A stretch of DNA of 64,000 bases from Vreelandella olivaria (lineage in GTDB: Bacteria > Pseudomonadota > Gammaproteobacteria > Pseudomonadales > Halomonadaceae). Positions 37,277 to 47,678 of this stretch are shown here, one piece after another. The stretch lies in NCBI RefSeq assembly GCF_023507745.1, contig NZ_JALPZO010000034.1, positions 41,460 through 105,459 on the forward strand, given 5' to 3'. The notes beneath the pieces were generated by a model. The model worked only from the letters and a program-made list of their open reading frames with translations, made no database searches and was not told the origin of the DNA. The translations under genes and the position numbers were made by a program. The stretch's first letter is position 1, and each line of letters begins with the position of its first letter.

Positions 37277-37305
37277 AAAAGCCGCCTAATTCAGGCGGCT
37301 TTTTC
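37277..37305. terminator. Bidirectional terminator between traX-like gene and purK
   Basis: GCCGCCT and AGGCGGC pair around AATTC, with AAAA before and TTTTT after, so it can end both convergent transcripts. Confidence 0.88.
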
Positions 37306-37315
37306 AAGGTTAACG

Positions 37316-38431
37316 CTAGGGCGTAAAGCTCCACGCTACGTCTGGCGCATCAGGCAGCAACGCCTGGCAGGCACGCACTTTTTCCAACAGCTCAGCATGG
37401 GTTTCCGCCACTACATTAACGTGCGCCAGCTTGCGCCCTGCCCGCTCCACTTTGTCATAGCGGTGCAGATGGGTATTTTCAATCGCCAGTATGGCGGCGT
37501 TGTCACCTTCACGGCCAATCACATTCACCATGCAGGTAGGGGCAATGGCCTGGGTACTGCCCAGGGGCAATCCCTGCACAGCACGCAGATGGTTCTCAAA
37601 CTGGCTGGTTACTGCTCCATCCATCGTCCAGTGGCCGGAATTGTGCACCCGTGGCGCCATCTCGTTAGCCAATAAACTGCCATCGCGGGTTTGGAACAGT
37701 TCAAGGGCCAGCACACCCACATAATCCAGCTCATCCAACAGCGAACGAATATAGCTATCGGCGGTTGCCTGAACACTGGCATCCAAGTCCGGCAGCGGTG
37801 CAACGGAGTAGCGCAGAATTCCCTCCACATGCTGGTTTTCCGCCATGGGGTAAAACACCACCTCCCCATCACGCCCGCGTACCGCAATCATCGAGACTTC
37901 CCGCACAAAATCGACAAAGGCTTCCACAACCAGTTGGCGATGACCAATGGCATCCCAGGCCTCCTGTGCCTGCTCCGGTGTTTTCAACACCGCCTGGCCT
38001 TTACCGTCGTACCCCTCAGTGACCGATTTGGCAACCACAGGGCAGCCCAGCGCTTGCGCCGCAGTGGCCAATTGCTCTGCGCTTTCGACCACACGGTAAG
38101 CAGGTGTGGGGATACCCAGGCGATCAAACAGCGCTTTTTCTTCCACCCGGTTTTGGCAAACGGCAATGGCTTTACTACTGGGGTAGACCGGTTTGTGCTG
38201 CTCAATTTGCTGAACCAGTTCAACAGGCAGGTGCTCAAACTCGTAGGTCACCACATCAACCTTATCGAGAAACTCCGCAAGCCGCTGGTTGTGGGGGTCT
38301 ACGATGACATCACCAATACCTGCGCTAGGGCTTCCGGTGGTATCCAAAAAAGTAAACCGGTTACCTAGCGGATAACCCGCCAACGCCAGCATGCGGCCCA
38401 ACTGGCCCGCGCCTAACACGCCGATATTCAT
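37316..38431 (-). CDS. purK: N5-carboxyaminoimidazole ribonucleotide synthase
   Basis: 371 residues, ATP-grasp enzyme. The N-terminus MNIGVLGAGQLGRMLALAGYPLG, the ATP-grasp loop SVTEGYDGKGQ, and EMAPRVHNSGHWTMDGAVTSQFENHLRA near the metal site are all intact. It converts AIR, ATP and bicarbonate to N5-CAIR in purine synthesis. It follows purE by 12 bases, with AAGGAGG before its ATG. Confidence 0.95.
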   Translation of the reverse strand: MNIGVLGAGQLGRMLALAGYPLGNRFTFLDTTGSPSAGIGDVIVDPHNQRLAEFLDKVDVVTYEFEHLPVELVQQIEQHKPVYPSSKAIAVCQNRVEEKALFDRLGIPTPAYRVVESAEQLATAAQALGCPVVAKSVTEGYDGKGQAVLKTPEQAQEAWDAIGHRQLVVEAFVDFVREVSMIAVRGRDGEVVFYPMAENQHVEGILRYSVAPLPDLDASVQATADSYIRSLLDELDYVGVLALELFQTRDGSLLANEMAPRVHNSGHWTMDGAVTSQFENHLRAVQGLPLGSTQAIAPTCMVNVIGREGDNAAILAIENTHLHRYDKVERAGRKLAHVNVVAETHAELLEKVRACQALLPDAPDVAWSFTP

Positions 38432-38443
38432 GGCCGGGCCTCC

Positions 38444-38962
38444 TTATTGCGTTTCTGCGTCGGTATCGGGGCGAGGATCAGGGTTATCCAGCACCATTTG
38501 CGTTTGCTCGGCACGGAACGCATCCACCGCCTCACGAACCGCAGCGTCTTGCAAACCGACAATCTGTGCGGCCAGCAGGCCTGCATTGGTAGCTCCGGCC
38601 TTGCCAATCGCCAGCGTTCCCACCGCAATGCCGCCAGGCATTTGCGCAATAGAGAGCAGTGAATCCAACCCCTTAAGCGCTTTGGATTCGACGGGCACCC
38701 CCAATACCGGCAGCGGCGTTTGCGAAGCCACCATGCCCGGCAAGTGGGCAGCGCCACCGGCCCCCGCCACAATCACCTGCAAACCTCTCTCAGCAGCGCT
38801 TTTGGCATAATCGAACAGCAGGTCAGGGGTACGGTGTGCTGAAACCACGCGGGTCTCATATACCACGCCCAGCCGCTCCAGCATCGCCACCGCGTGCTCC
38901 ATGACCGGCCAATCAGACTTTGACCCCATGATCACGCCCACCTTGGGTGCGCTGTTCGACAT
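38444..38962 (-). CDS. purE: N5-carboxyaminoimidazole ribonucleotide mutase
   Basis: 172 residues. [25 protein letters not shown] with the catalytic His, and [13 protein letters not shown] mark class I PurE. It rearranges N5-CAIR to CAIR. First gene of the purE-purK operon; GAGGAG before the ATG. Confidence 0.95.
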   Translation of the reverse strand: MSNSAPKVGVIMGSKSDWPVMEHAVAMLERLGVVYETRVVSAHRTPDLLFDYAKSAAERGLQVIVAGAGGAAHLPGMVASQTPLPVLGVPVESKALKGLDSLLSIAQMPGGIAVGTLAIGKAGATNAGLLAAQIVGLQDAAVREAVDAFRAEQTQMVLDNPDPRPDTDAETQ

Positions 38963-39178
38963 GCAAAAACTCCTCGGCCTTACGGCCTGCTAAAGCAAAA
39001 AGCGATCAACGAGCCGATTATCATCAGTGGCTCACCAGAAATAGGAAGGCGCATAGTTTACCAGAGCCTGCCCGGTTGCGGGCTTTATGAAGGGTGCGAA
39101 ATTTTCATCTAATTAGGCATTGAAAAGCGCGTGACTTGGCGGCATTGTGTATTTGTCATTTCAGACTGATGGAGTCAC

Positions 39179-39451
39179 ATGAGTACGGCATACTCAACTG
39201 CTCACGCAGAAACACTGGATCCTCCGCGAAGCAGCCCTGACCTTGACGTCAGGGAACTGGAAAAACGTACACGCCTGATGCGTATTATTACCCGCCTGAT
39301 CGCCGTATCAGACCTGGGAAGCCGCGAAATCGCCCACCGGGCGGGGCTACCAGTGCAAAAGATCAGCGATCTGCTCGCCGGAAGGCTTGAGCACTTGAAC
39401 ATTGATGAACTCAATGTTCTACGCAGCACCTTAGAGCTGGAGGCGCCATAG
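39179..39451 (+). CDS. Small helix-turn-helix protein (XRE-like)
   Basis: 90 residues. After about 30 unstructured residues comes a five-helix XRE-type domain: MRIITRLIAVSDLGSREIAHRAGLPVQKISDLLAGRLEHLNIDELNVL, of the sort seen in antitoxins and small regulators. No toxin gene is beside it. GGAG lies before the ATG. Confidence 0.72.
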   Translation: MSTAYSTAHAETLDPPRSSPDLDVRELEKRTRLMRIITRLIAVSDLGSREIAHRAGLPVQKISDLLAGRLEHLNIDELNVLRSTLELEAP

Positions 39452-39500
39452 CAACAACCTCCACGCCTGATTTCACTGTCTCTGCTTTGCTCCGCTCCAA

Positions 39501-40697
39501 TTACTGGGGCGGAATGACGATCCCGCCCAATGCCACTACCAGTACCACCATCCATGCAGGAAGCTTCCACACGGTCAGCAGTAAAAAGCCCGTGAGCGCC
39601 AGAGCAAACTCGTAAGGCCCAATAATCGCGCTGGTCCACACTGGCTGATAAAGTGCGGCGCCTAAAATACCTACCACCGCCGCATTGGCACCACGCATGA
39701 TCGCCTGCGCGCTTCCCCACTGGCGAAAGTGGTTCCAGAATGGCAGCACACCCACCAGCAGCAGAAAGCCAGGAATAAAAATCGCCACTAACGCCAGCAG
39801 CGCGCCTACCACCCTATTCATATCAGGCAGCAGCGCGCCCACGTAGGCGGCAAAAGTAAATAGCGGGCCTGGCACCCCCTGGGCCGCGCCATAGCCTGCC
39901 ACAAATTCATCTGCCGTAAGCCAGCCCGACTGTACCACTTCCGCTTCCAGCAGCGGTAACACCACATGACCGCCACCAAAAACCAGCGCACCCGAGCGGT
40001 AAAATGCATCCACTACCGCTAACCACGCGGCACTGCCCGCCAATAGAGGTAGCAACACTAACAGCGCCACAAAAAGCCCCAATGCCAACATGCCCGCAAG
40101 GCGGGATACCGGGAATTGCAACGCCCCATCTGCCGTGGCAACAGCACTTTCACGGCACAGCAGCAGCCCCGCTACACCGCCCAACACAATGGCTACTACC
40201 TGCCCTACCACCCCACTGACAAGCACTACGGCCAACACAGCGAACAGGGCAATACCCGCGCGGATTGTATCCGGGCACAGGTGACGCGCCATCCCCCACA
40301 CCGCGTGGGCCACAATCGCCACTGCCACCACTTTGAGGCCATGGATAATGCCGCTGGCAACAGGGCCATCCAGCACCGCTGCTCCAAACGCAAACAGCAC
40401 CAACACAATGGCGGAAGGCAGCGTAAACGCCAGCCACGCCATAGCGGCACCCCAAGGGCCTGCGCGCAGTAAACCAAGTGCAAAACCAACCTGACTGCTC
40501 ACGGGCCCCGGCAAGAACTGGCACAGTGCGACTAAATCGGCGTAAGCCTGTTCAGTAAGCCACTGGCGGCGTTCCACAAACGCGGTACGAAAATAACCAA
40601 GGTGCGCCACCGGCCCGCCAAATGACGTCAGCCCCAGCACCAAAAACGACCAGAATACCTCACTGACTCGCCCGCACGCCCGCTCCTGTTGTGCCAT
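39501..40697 (-). CDS. chrA: Chromate efflux transporter (CHR family, two-domain)
   Basis: 398 residues with about ten to twelve helices in two homologous halves. The family motifs FGGPVAHLGYFRTAFVERR with FLPGPVSSQVGF in the first half and FGGGHVVLPLLEAEV with GAAQGVPGPLFTFAAYVG in the second are intact. It exports chromate. It lies 93 bases behind ilvD, beyond that gene's terminator. Confidence 0.9.
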   Translation of the reverse strand: MAQQERACGRVSEVFWSFLVLGLTSFGGPVAHLGYFRTAFVERRQWLTEQAYADLVALCQFLPGPVSSQVGFALGLLRAGPWGAAMAWLAFTLPSAIVLVLFAFGAAVLDGPVASGIIHGLKVVAVAIVAHAVWGMARHLCPDTIRAGIALFAVLAVVLVSGVVGQVVAIVLGGVAGLLLCRESAVATADGALQFPVSRLAGMLALGLFVALLVLLPLLAGSAAWLAVVDAFYRSGALVFGGGHVVLPLLEAEVVQSGWLTADEFVAGYGAAQGVPGPLFTFAAYVGALLPDMNRVVGALLALVAIFIPGFLLLVGVLPFWNHFRQWGSAQAIMRGANAAVVGILGAALYQPVWTSAIIGPYEFALALTGFLLLTVWKLPAWMVVLVVALGGIVIPPQ

Positions 40698-40715
40698 CTA
40701 GCTCACCGTTTACCC

Positions 40716-40756
40716 AATGAAAAAGCGCAAGGCTTTCATATTACGCCTTACGCTTT
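40716..40756 (-). terminator. Terminator of ilvD
   Basis: On the minus strand AAAGCGTAAGGC and GCCTTGCGCTTT pair at 11 of 12 positions around 11 bases, followed by TTTC, between the ilvD stop and the chrA start. Confidence 0.82.
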
Positions 40757-40789
40757 ATATCTTCATGACAGCTTGAGAACCAAGCCGGG

Positions 40790-42472
40790 TTACTCGTGGT
40801 CAGTCACCGCCCCCGTGCTGGCCGAGCTTACCAACCGAGCATATTTGGCGAGTACACCACGCGTATAACGGGGTTCAGGCTGCTGCCATGCCGCCCGGCG
40901 GCGCATCATATCTTCGTCACTCACATCTACATCAATGGTGTCGGCTTCAGCATCAATGGTAATAGGGTCGCCATCCTGCACCAGCGCCAGCGGGCCACCG
41001 TCGAAGGCTTCCGGCGATACATGCCCCACTACAAAGCCATGGCTACCACCGGAAAAACGACCATCGGTAATCAGCGCCACGTCGTTCCCCAGGCCACGCC
41101 CCATAATCGCAGAGGTTGGCGTGAGCATCTCCCGCATACCGGGGCCGCCCTTCGGGCCTTCGTAGCGAATCACCACCACATCACCTGCGACTACGGTGCC
41201 ATCATTAATGCGCGCCTGGGCTTCCTCTTCGGAACCAAACACCCGCGCCGAACCGCTGAAACGGGTGCCTTCCTTGCCGGTAATCTTTGCGACGGCGCCT
41301 TCTGGGGCCAGATTGCCAAACAGGATGCGCAGGTGGCTTTCCGCTTTAATCGGGTTACCCAGCGGCGCGATAATCTGTTGCCCCATCGGGTAGGGCTCAA
41401 CATCGGCAAGGTTGTCCGCCAGGGTCTTACCGGTCACTGTTAAGCAGTCGCCGTTGAGCAGCCCGGCGTCCAGCAGAATTTTCATCAACGGCTGAATCCC
41501 ACCAATGGCTACCAGCTCACTCATCATATAGTGGCCGCTGGGACGCAGATCAGCGAGTACCGGCACCCGCTTGCCGATCTCAGTGAAGTCCGCCAGGGTC
41601 AGCTCCACGCCGATGGTGCGCGCCATACCGATCAGGTGCAGCACCGCATTGGTAGAGCCGCCTAGCGCAATTACCACGGTAACCGCATTCTCGAACGCTT
41701 CACGGGTCATGATATCGGAAGGCTTAATATCGCATCCCAACAATGCCAGTACCGCCTCGCCCGCGGCTTTGCAGTCGTCGCGCTTTGCCTGGGAAATGGC
41801 GTTCTGCGCCGAGCTACCCGGCAGGCTCATACCCAGCGCCTCAATGGCCGAAGCCATGGTGTTGGCGGTATACATACCACCACAGGAGCCAGGACCAGGA
41901 ATCGCACTCTCTTCGATATTTTTAAGTTCGATCAGATTGATATCGCCACGGGAGTGCGCCCCCATCGCCTCAAATACCGAGACAATATCGGTATGCCCTT
42001 TGCCGGGCATAATGGTGCCGCCATAAACAAATACGCTGGGGCGATTCAGCCGCGCCAAGCCCATTACACAACCCGGCATGTTTTTATCGCAGCCACCAAT
42101 GGCAACTACGCCATCAAAGCCTTCACAGCCCACCACGGTTTCAATGGAATCAGCGATGACCTCCCTGGACACCAGCGAGTACTTCATGCCTTCGGTGCCG
42201 TTGGCGATGCCATCGGAAATGGTGATGGTATTGAAAATTACGCCCTTACCACCTGCAGCATCGGCACCATCGCGGGCAAACTCCGCCAACTCACCGATAT
42301 GGCTGTTACACGGGGTGACCATACTCCAGGTGGAAGCAATGCCCACCTGCGGCTTGTTAAAATCATCGTCGTTAAACCCCACTGCCCGCAGCATGGCACG
42401 GCTGGCTGCCTTGCCGGGGCCATCCACCACCGAGGCAGAGTGGCGGCGGGAATTATTGGCAGGCTCGGTCAT
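40790..42472 (-). CDS. ilvD: Dihydroxy-acid dehydratase
   Basis: 560 residues from the ATG at 42472 ([12 protein letters not shown]), preceded by GAGGAG; the frame extends 23 codons upstream without a site. Iron-sulfur cysteines lie in [17 protein letters not shown] and [13 protein letters not shown], and [21 protein letters not shown] is conserved near the C-terminus. It makes 2-oxo acids for valine, leucine and isoleucine. Confidence 0.95.
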   Translation of the reverse strand: MTEPANNSRRHSASVVDGPGKAASRAMLRAVGFNDDDFNKPQVGIASTWSMVTPCNSHIGELAEFARDGADAAGGKGVIFNTITISDGIANGTEGMKYSLVSREVIADSIETVVGCEGFDGVVAIGGCDKNMPGCVMGLARLNRPSVFVYGGTIMPGKGHTDIVSVFEAMGAHSRGDINLIELKNIEESAIPGPGSCGGMYTANTMASAIEALGMSLPGSSAQNAISQAKRDDCKAAGEAVLALLGCDIKPSDIMTREAFENAVTVVIALGGSTNAVLHLIGMARTIGVELTLADFTEIGKRVPVLADLRPSGHYMMSELVAIGGIQPLMKILLDAGLLNGDCLTVTGKTLADNLADVEPYPMGQQIIAPLGNPIKAESHLRILFGNLAPEGAVAKITGKEGTRFSGSARVFGSEEEAQARINDGTVVAGDVVVIRYEGPKGGPGMREMLTPTSAIMGRGLGNDVALITDGRFSGGSHGFVVGHVSPEAFDGGPLALVQDGDPITIDAEADTIDVDVSDEDMMRRRAAWQQPEPRYTRGVLAKYARLVSSASTGAVTDHE

Positions 42473-42607
42473 CACGGACTCCTCAGGAAACGCATTACGG
42501 TGACCACAGCTTGGCGATATAACGTTCATCCCGCAAGGCACTTAACTTATGGCACCATAGCGTAACTGCTACCTGTGACGCTTATCGCCGTGAAGGAACA
42601 CCACCGC

Positions 42608-45600
42608 ATGCCTGCTAACGCTTTGCTAACTCCCACCTCTCTTAACCCTGGCTTTATGGTGGTGCATGCTAACCGCCTGGAAGACCTGCGCGGGCTGGCG
42701 GTGGAGTGGATGCGCAGGCATCCGTTGGGGCCGCTGGAAAATGAAACCATTCTGGTACAGAGCAACGGCATAGGGCAGTGGTTAAAGCTGGCGCTGGCGG
42801 AAGACCCCATAAATGGCGGTGCCGGCATTGCCGCCGCGCTAAATGTCATGTTGCCAGCACGCTTTTTATGGCAGGCCTACCGTACAGTGCTTACCCACGT
42901 GACGGGGGATCCCACGGCAGTACCGGAAACATCGCCGTTTGATAAATCCCGGCTGGTATGGCGGCTGCTGCGCCTGTTACCCACCCTGGCGGGCAAAGAG
43001 GTATTCGCCCCACTGGCCCAGTTTCTGGAAATTGACCGCGACCAGCGCAAACACTACCAGTTGGCTGAGCGGCTTGCGGACCTCTTCGACCAATACCAAG
43101 TGTACCGGGCCGACTGGTTAGACGCCTGGGCACAGGGTGATGACGTACTGATTACCGCTCGGGGAGAGCCCCGACCGCTGGAAGAGCATCAGCGCTGGCA
43201 GCCTGCGCTATGGCGTATACTGCGTGATGATGTGGCTGCCAGCCAAGGGGAAGCAGGCCTGAACAGCAGCCGCGCCCAGGTGCACCGGCGCTTTCTAACC
43301 GCTACCGAACAACTGGCAGACCAGACCTGCCCACCGGGGCTGCCCCGCAGGCTGATTATTTTCGGCATTTCCTCCCTGCCCCAGCAAACCCTGGAAGCCC
43401 TGGCGGCGCTCTCCCGCTGCTGCCAGATTGTGCTCTGTGTGCATAACCCCTGCCAGTATTACTGGGCGGATATCATCGAACACAAAGACCTGTTGCGGGC
43501 CAACCGCTATCGCCAGCGACGCAAAGCAGGCATGCCAGAAACGCTGGACGTGCTGGGCACCAGCGACGCAGATGACGCCCTGCACCTGCACGCCCAACCG
43601 CTGCTGGCCGCCTGGGGCAAACAGGGTCGGGACTACCTGCGCCTACTGGATGAACACGATGATACCGGCCACTATCAAACCCTGTTTGAGCAGCAGGCGC
43701 TGCGTATTGATATGTTTGAGCCGTTTAACACCCCGGAGCATAACTGCCTGCTCAGCCAGCTCCAGGATGATATCCGCGAGCTACGCCCCGTCGCGGAAAC
43801 CTGCTCCCATTGGCCTGCCCTCAACCCGGCAGACGACTCCATCGTGTTCCATATTGCCCACGGCCCTCAGCGGGAGGTGGAGGTTCTCCACGATCAATTG
43901 CTGGCCGCTTTTAGCCAGGACCCCAACCTGCGCCCACGGGATATTATCGTGATGGTGCCGGATATCGACCGTTATGCACCGCATATTGAAGCGGTATTTG
44001 GCCAGCTACCTGCGGATGACCCGCGTTTTATCCCTTACACGCTTTCCGACCAGGCCAGTCGCCACCGACTGCCACTGATGATTGCCCTGGAAAAACTGCT
44101 GCGTCTGCCGGAACTACGCCTGTCGGTCAGCGACCTGCTGGATTTGCTGGATGTACCCGCCCTGCGCCAGCGTTTTGGGCTGGAACAGCGTGATCTCCCC
44201 ATACTGGCGCGCTGGATGGAGGGCGCAGGTATCCGCTGGGGGCTAAATGCCAGGCAACGCCAAACCCTCGACCTGCCCGATGGGCTTGCCCAAAACACCT
44301 GGGCATTTGGCCTGCGTCGCCTGCTGCTTGGCTATACTGTCGGCGCAGGCAGTGCCTGGCAGGGTATCGAGCCATTTGACGACATTGGCGGGCTGGAAGC
44401 GGGCCTTGCCGGGCCGCTGGCCACCTTGCTGGAAAAACTGGAAAGCACCTGGGAGACCTTTTGCCAGCCCACGGATGCGGCCAGTTGGGTAGCCCGGTTG
44501 CGTAGCCTGCTGGAAACCTTTTTCCTGACCGATGATGCCCAGGAAAGCGTGATGCTCACCAGGTTGGAAAACGGCCTTCAGCAGTTGCTGGAAAGCAGCA
44601 GCGAAGCCCAGCTGACCGAGCCGCTGCCCCTTTCTATGGTGCGCGAACACTGGCTGGCACAGATTGATGAGCATAGCCTTTCCCAGCGCTTTTTAGCCGG
44701 GGCGGTCAACTTTGCCACCCTGATGCCCATGCGCGCCATTCCGTTTAAGCGGGTGTGCCTGCTGGGCATGAATGACGGCGAATATCCCCGTTCCCAGCCA
44801 CCGCTGGATTTCGACCTGATGGGCAGTGACTATCGCCCCGGCGACCGTTCCCGACGGGAGGATGACCGCTACCTGTTTCTGGAAGCACTGCTTTCCGCCC
44901 GGGAACAGCTCTACATCAGTTGGGTAGGCCGCAGCCAAATCGACAACACACCGCTTCCTCCCTCTGTGTTGGTAGGCCAATTGCGTGATCACCTGGAGGC
45001 AGGCTGGGGCTTTGAATCCGGTGAACCGCTGCTGGAAGCACTCACTACCGAGCACCCGCTACAGCCCTTTAGCCGTCTGTACTTCAATAAGGAGATCAAT
45101 GAGGGGAGTAACGAGCAGGCTGGGCGACTATTCACCTATGCCCATGAGTGGCGGGAAGTACACGCACCACGCCCAGCCCAGCCGCTTGTTCAACCTCTCG
45201 CACTGTCAGCGGAAAACACACCTGCCACTTTAACACTGGGCCTGTTGGGCAGCTTTCTGCGCGAACCGGTGCGCACTTTCTTTAATACCCGGCTGGGAGT
45301 CTACTTTGAGCAGCAAGCAATTGCCGAGCTGGATGCCGAACCCTTCGCCCTGAATGGCCTGCAAAACTGGCAGCTACAGGATCAGTTGATTGCCACCCAA
45401 CGCCACGCGGTGGATAACGGCCAGTCACGTATTGAAGCCCTACACGCGGCCCTGGACCGCTTACAAGGCCAGGGAGTACTCGCCATGGGCGCCTTTGGTG
45501 AACGCATGCGCGAATCGCTGGCCGACCCCATGGAGGAGCTATTCAACGCTTACGAAGAGGCACTAGCCGCGTGGCCCATCGCACTGCCTGCGCCAGAAGC

Positions 45601-46255
45601 TATCACGGTAGAGGGTAGTGGTGGCCTTGTGCTTGAGGATTGGCTGGGCGAGCTACGCCAGAACGAACGCGGCGAGCGATGCCGACTGCTGTTACTTAGC
45701 AGCAGCTTAATCAGCCAGGGCAACGGACGTGGGCAATACCGCTGGAGCCACTTGCTACGCCCCTGGGTGGCGCATCTGGCAGGTAATTTACACGGCCCGA
45801 TGACCACCCGGTTGCTCTCCAAGGCGGGCCATATCACTCTTGAACCCATTAAGGCCGATCATGCCCGCATCCATTTGGTCACCCAGCTAAGCGCCTGGCA
45901 GGATGGCCTGGAAGCCCCCTTACCGCTGGCCACCATGGCCGCCTTTGCGTGGCTCACCAAACAGGGCAACATTGAAAGCACCCGGGAAAGCGATGCCTAC
46001 GCCGCTGCCGCCACCAGCTATGAAGGCGGGCGCTTCCAGCAAGGAGACGTTACGCTTAGCGCATACCTAAGCCACCAATGGCCTACCTTTGAGCAGCTGT
46101 TTAGTGAGCAAACAGTCCACGGTCACCGCTTTGCCACATTAACCGATGCGCTCTATGCACCGCTGTTTAATGCCGTTAAAAACTTCTCTGCCAAAAGCTC
46201 CTCTATTAAAAACTCATCTATTAAAAACAAGGCAGAGAAAGATAAGCGGTCATAA
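42608..46255 (+). CDS. recC: Exodeoxyribonuclease V gamma subunit
   Basis: 1215 residues from the ATG at 42608, with GAAGGA ten bases upstream; a GTG at 42575 is a less likely start. The N-terminus FMVVHANRLEDLRGL, the helicase-like VQSNGIGQWLKLAL and LLGMNDGEYPR are RecC hallmarks. RecC recognises Chi and splits the strands for RecB and RecD. It is separated from recB by pncB on the other strand. Confidence 0.95.
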   Translation: MPANALLTPTSLNPGFMVVHANRLEDLRGLAVEWMRRHPLGPLENETILVQSNGIGQWLKLALAEDPINGGAGIAAALNVMLPARFLWQAYRTVLTHVTGDPTAVPETSPFDKSRLVWRLLRLLPTLAGKEVFAPLAQFLEIDRDQRKHYQLAERLADLFDQYQVYRADWLDAWAQGDDVLITARGEPRPLEEHQRWQPALWRILRDDVAASQGEAGLNSSRAQVHRRFLTATEQLADQTCPPGLPRRLIIFGISSLPQQTLEALAALSRCCQIVLCVHNPCQYYWADIIEHKDLLRANRYRQRRKAGMPETLDVLGTSDADDALHLHAQPLLAAWGKQGRDYLRLLDEHDDTGHYQTLFEQQALRIDMFEPFNTPEHNCLLSQLQDDIRELRPVAETCSHWPALNPADDSIVFHIAHGPQREVEVLHDQLLAAFSQDPNLRPRDIIVMVPDIDRYAPHIEAVFGQLPADDPRFIPYTLSDQASRHRLPLMIALEKLLRLPELRLSVSDLLDLLDVPALRQRFGLEQRDLPILARWMEGAGIRWGLNARQRQTLDLPDGLAQNTWAFGLRRLLLGYTVGAGSAWQGIEPFDDIGGLEAGLAGPLATLLEKLESTWETFCQPTDAASWVARLRSLLETFFLTDDAQESVMLTRLENGLQQLLESSSEAQLTEPLPLSMVREHWLAQIDEHSLSQRFLAGAVNFATLMPMRAIPFKRVCLLGMNDGEYPRSQPPLDFDLMGSDYRPGDRSRREDDRYLFLEALLSAREQLYISWVGRSQIDNTPLPPSVLVGQLRDHLEAGWGFESGEPLLEALTTEHPLQPFSRLYFNKEINEGSNEQAGRLFTYAHEWREVHAPRPAQPLVQPLALSAENTPATLTLGLLGSFLREPVRTFFNTRLGVYFEQQAIAELDAEPFALNGLQNWQLQDQLIATQRHAVDNGQSRIEALHAALDRLQGQGVLAMGAFGERMRESLADPMEELFNAYEEALAAWPIALPAPEAITVEGSGGLVLEDWLGELRQNERGERCRLLLLSSSLISQGNGRGQYRWSHLLRPWVAHLAGNLHGPMTTRLLSKAGHITLEPIKADHARIHLVTQLSAWQDGLEAPLPLATMAAFAWLTKQGNIESTRESDAYAAAATSYEGGRFQQGDVTLSAYLSHQWPTFEQLFSEQTVHGHRFATLTDALYAPLFNAVKNFSAKSSSIKNSSIKNKAEKDKRS

Positions 46256-46272
46256 AACGGCCCAAGCAAGGG

Positions 46273-47454
46273 CTACACGCTTGCACGGCTCAAGGAGAGC
46301 ACCCGCTTCGCCAGCGAGATCATATCCTGGTCGCCGGTGTGCTTATCAGGAACATCGGAGAGTTTGATCACCGGTAACCAGTCCTGCCCCTCGGGACGGG
46401 CTTCCACCATTTTGATCACCATGTTCATTGGCTCGACACCAACATCGTTGGTGAAATTGGTGCCGATGCCAAACGCCATCCCAATCCGGTTCTGGCAAAA
46501 CGTCTGGATGCGTTCGACCTTTTCCGGCGTCAGCGCATCGGAGAAGATAATCGTCTTGCTTAACGGATCAATACCCAGACGCTCATAGTGGGCAATGGTC
46601 GCCGCCGCAAAATCGATAGGATCGCCGCTATCATGGCGCACACCGTCAAACAGCTTGGCAAACTTCTTATCGAAGCTGTCAAAAAACACCCGCGAGGTAA
46701 AGGTGTCCGTCAAGGCAATGCCGAGATCGCCGCGGTACACATCCACCCAATGTTCAAGCGCCAGGCTGTTCGCCATTTTGAAACCGAAGCGGGCACCATG
46801 GAACATAAACCACTCATGGGCGTGGGTACCAATCGGTTTAACACCATGGCGCATAGCCAGCAGCACATTGCTGGTGCCACTGAACGCCTCACCGCCATAG
46901 TGATGCAGTGCGCCAACCACGCGATCGTGAATCGCAAAGGAGAAACGCCGACGGGTGCCGAACTCGGCGATTTTCAACCCCAAACGGCGGTACAGCTCAA
47001 TTTTATCCCGTGTCCGCTGCTCTACCAGGGCATCATCTTCCCGGCTCACGATGACATCGCGCAGCTGGTACCAAAGCTCGCTGATTAGCGCCATCAGCGG
47101 CACTTCCCACAGGATGGTGCGATACCAGGGCCCCTCTATCACCACGGACAGATCGTGCCCCTGCTGCTCAATAATCACCTCGGAAGGGTCGTAATGAAAG
47201 CCCGCAAGGAAATCGAGGTACGTTGGATCCAGGTAAGGGCAGGTCACCTGAAGATAGCGCTTCTCCTCATTACTCAGGCGAAGTGCCGCCATTTTATCGA
47301 CCTCACGACGCAATACCGCGCCGAATCCATCGGGAAAATGGTGTTCACCTCGATTGATGAAGGCGTAACGCGCCTGTGCATACGGGAAGCGTTTGATCAC
47401 GGCATTTTGCATCGTGATCTTGTAGAAATCGTTATCCAGAAGCGATGTCAGCAT
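46273..47454 (-). CDS. pncB: Nicotinate phosphoribosyltransferase
   Basis: 393 residues. LLDNDFYKITMQNAV at the N-terminus, GTSNVLLAMRHGVKPIGTHAHEW around the phosphorylated-His region and VRHDSGDPIDFA are the family signatures. It converts nicotinate to nicotinate mononucleotide in NAD salvage. It lies antisense between recC and recB, 18 bases past the recC stop. Confidence 0.95.
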   Translation of the reverse strand: MLTSLLDNDFYKITMQNAVIKRFPYAQARYAFINRGEHHFPDGFGAVLRREVDKMAALRLSNEEKRYLQVTCPYLDPTYLDFLAGFHYDPSEVIIEQQGHDLSVVIEGPWYRTILWEVPLMALISELWYQLRDVIVSREDDALVEQRTRDKIELYRRLGLKIAEFGTRRRFSFAIHDRVVGALHHYGGEAFSGTSNVLLAMRHGVKPIGTHAHEWFMFHGARFGFKMANSLALEHWVDVYRGDLGIALTDTFTSRVFFDSFDKKFAKLFDGVRHDSGDPIDFAAATIAHYERLGIDPLSKTIIFSDALTPEKVERIQTFCQNRIGMAFGIGTNFTNDVGVEPMNMVIKMVEARPEGQDWLPVIKLSDVPDKHTGDQDMISLAKRVLSLSRASV

Positions 47455-47678
47455 GAGTTCCAGTCTTGAATGTGAGCAACAGCCGCCGGTAGCGTAAACA
47501 GACCGCTCTCATAGTGGCTCGCGGACAAGATTATCAGGTGAAGCGGCTGCCATACAGCCCAAGGCCCTCACTGAAGCCTTTTGCTCCCTATCTATCAACG
47601 CGATATAGTGCCTCAGCTCGCCCTTGGTTACCTATCAAGGACGCTTTGCTTTACATCGCCAGCTCCTGGAGAACAGTG

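Noticed and set aside
37691..38368. 225-codon open frame antisense to purK
   Set aside because: Out-of-frame shadow of a well-conserved gene.
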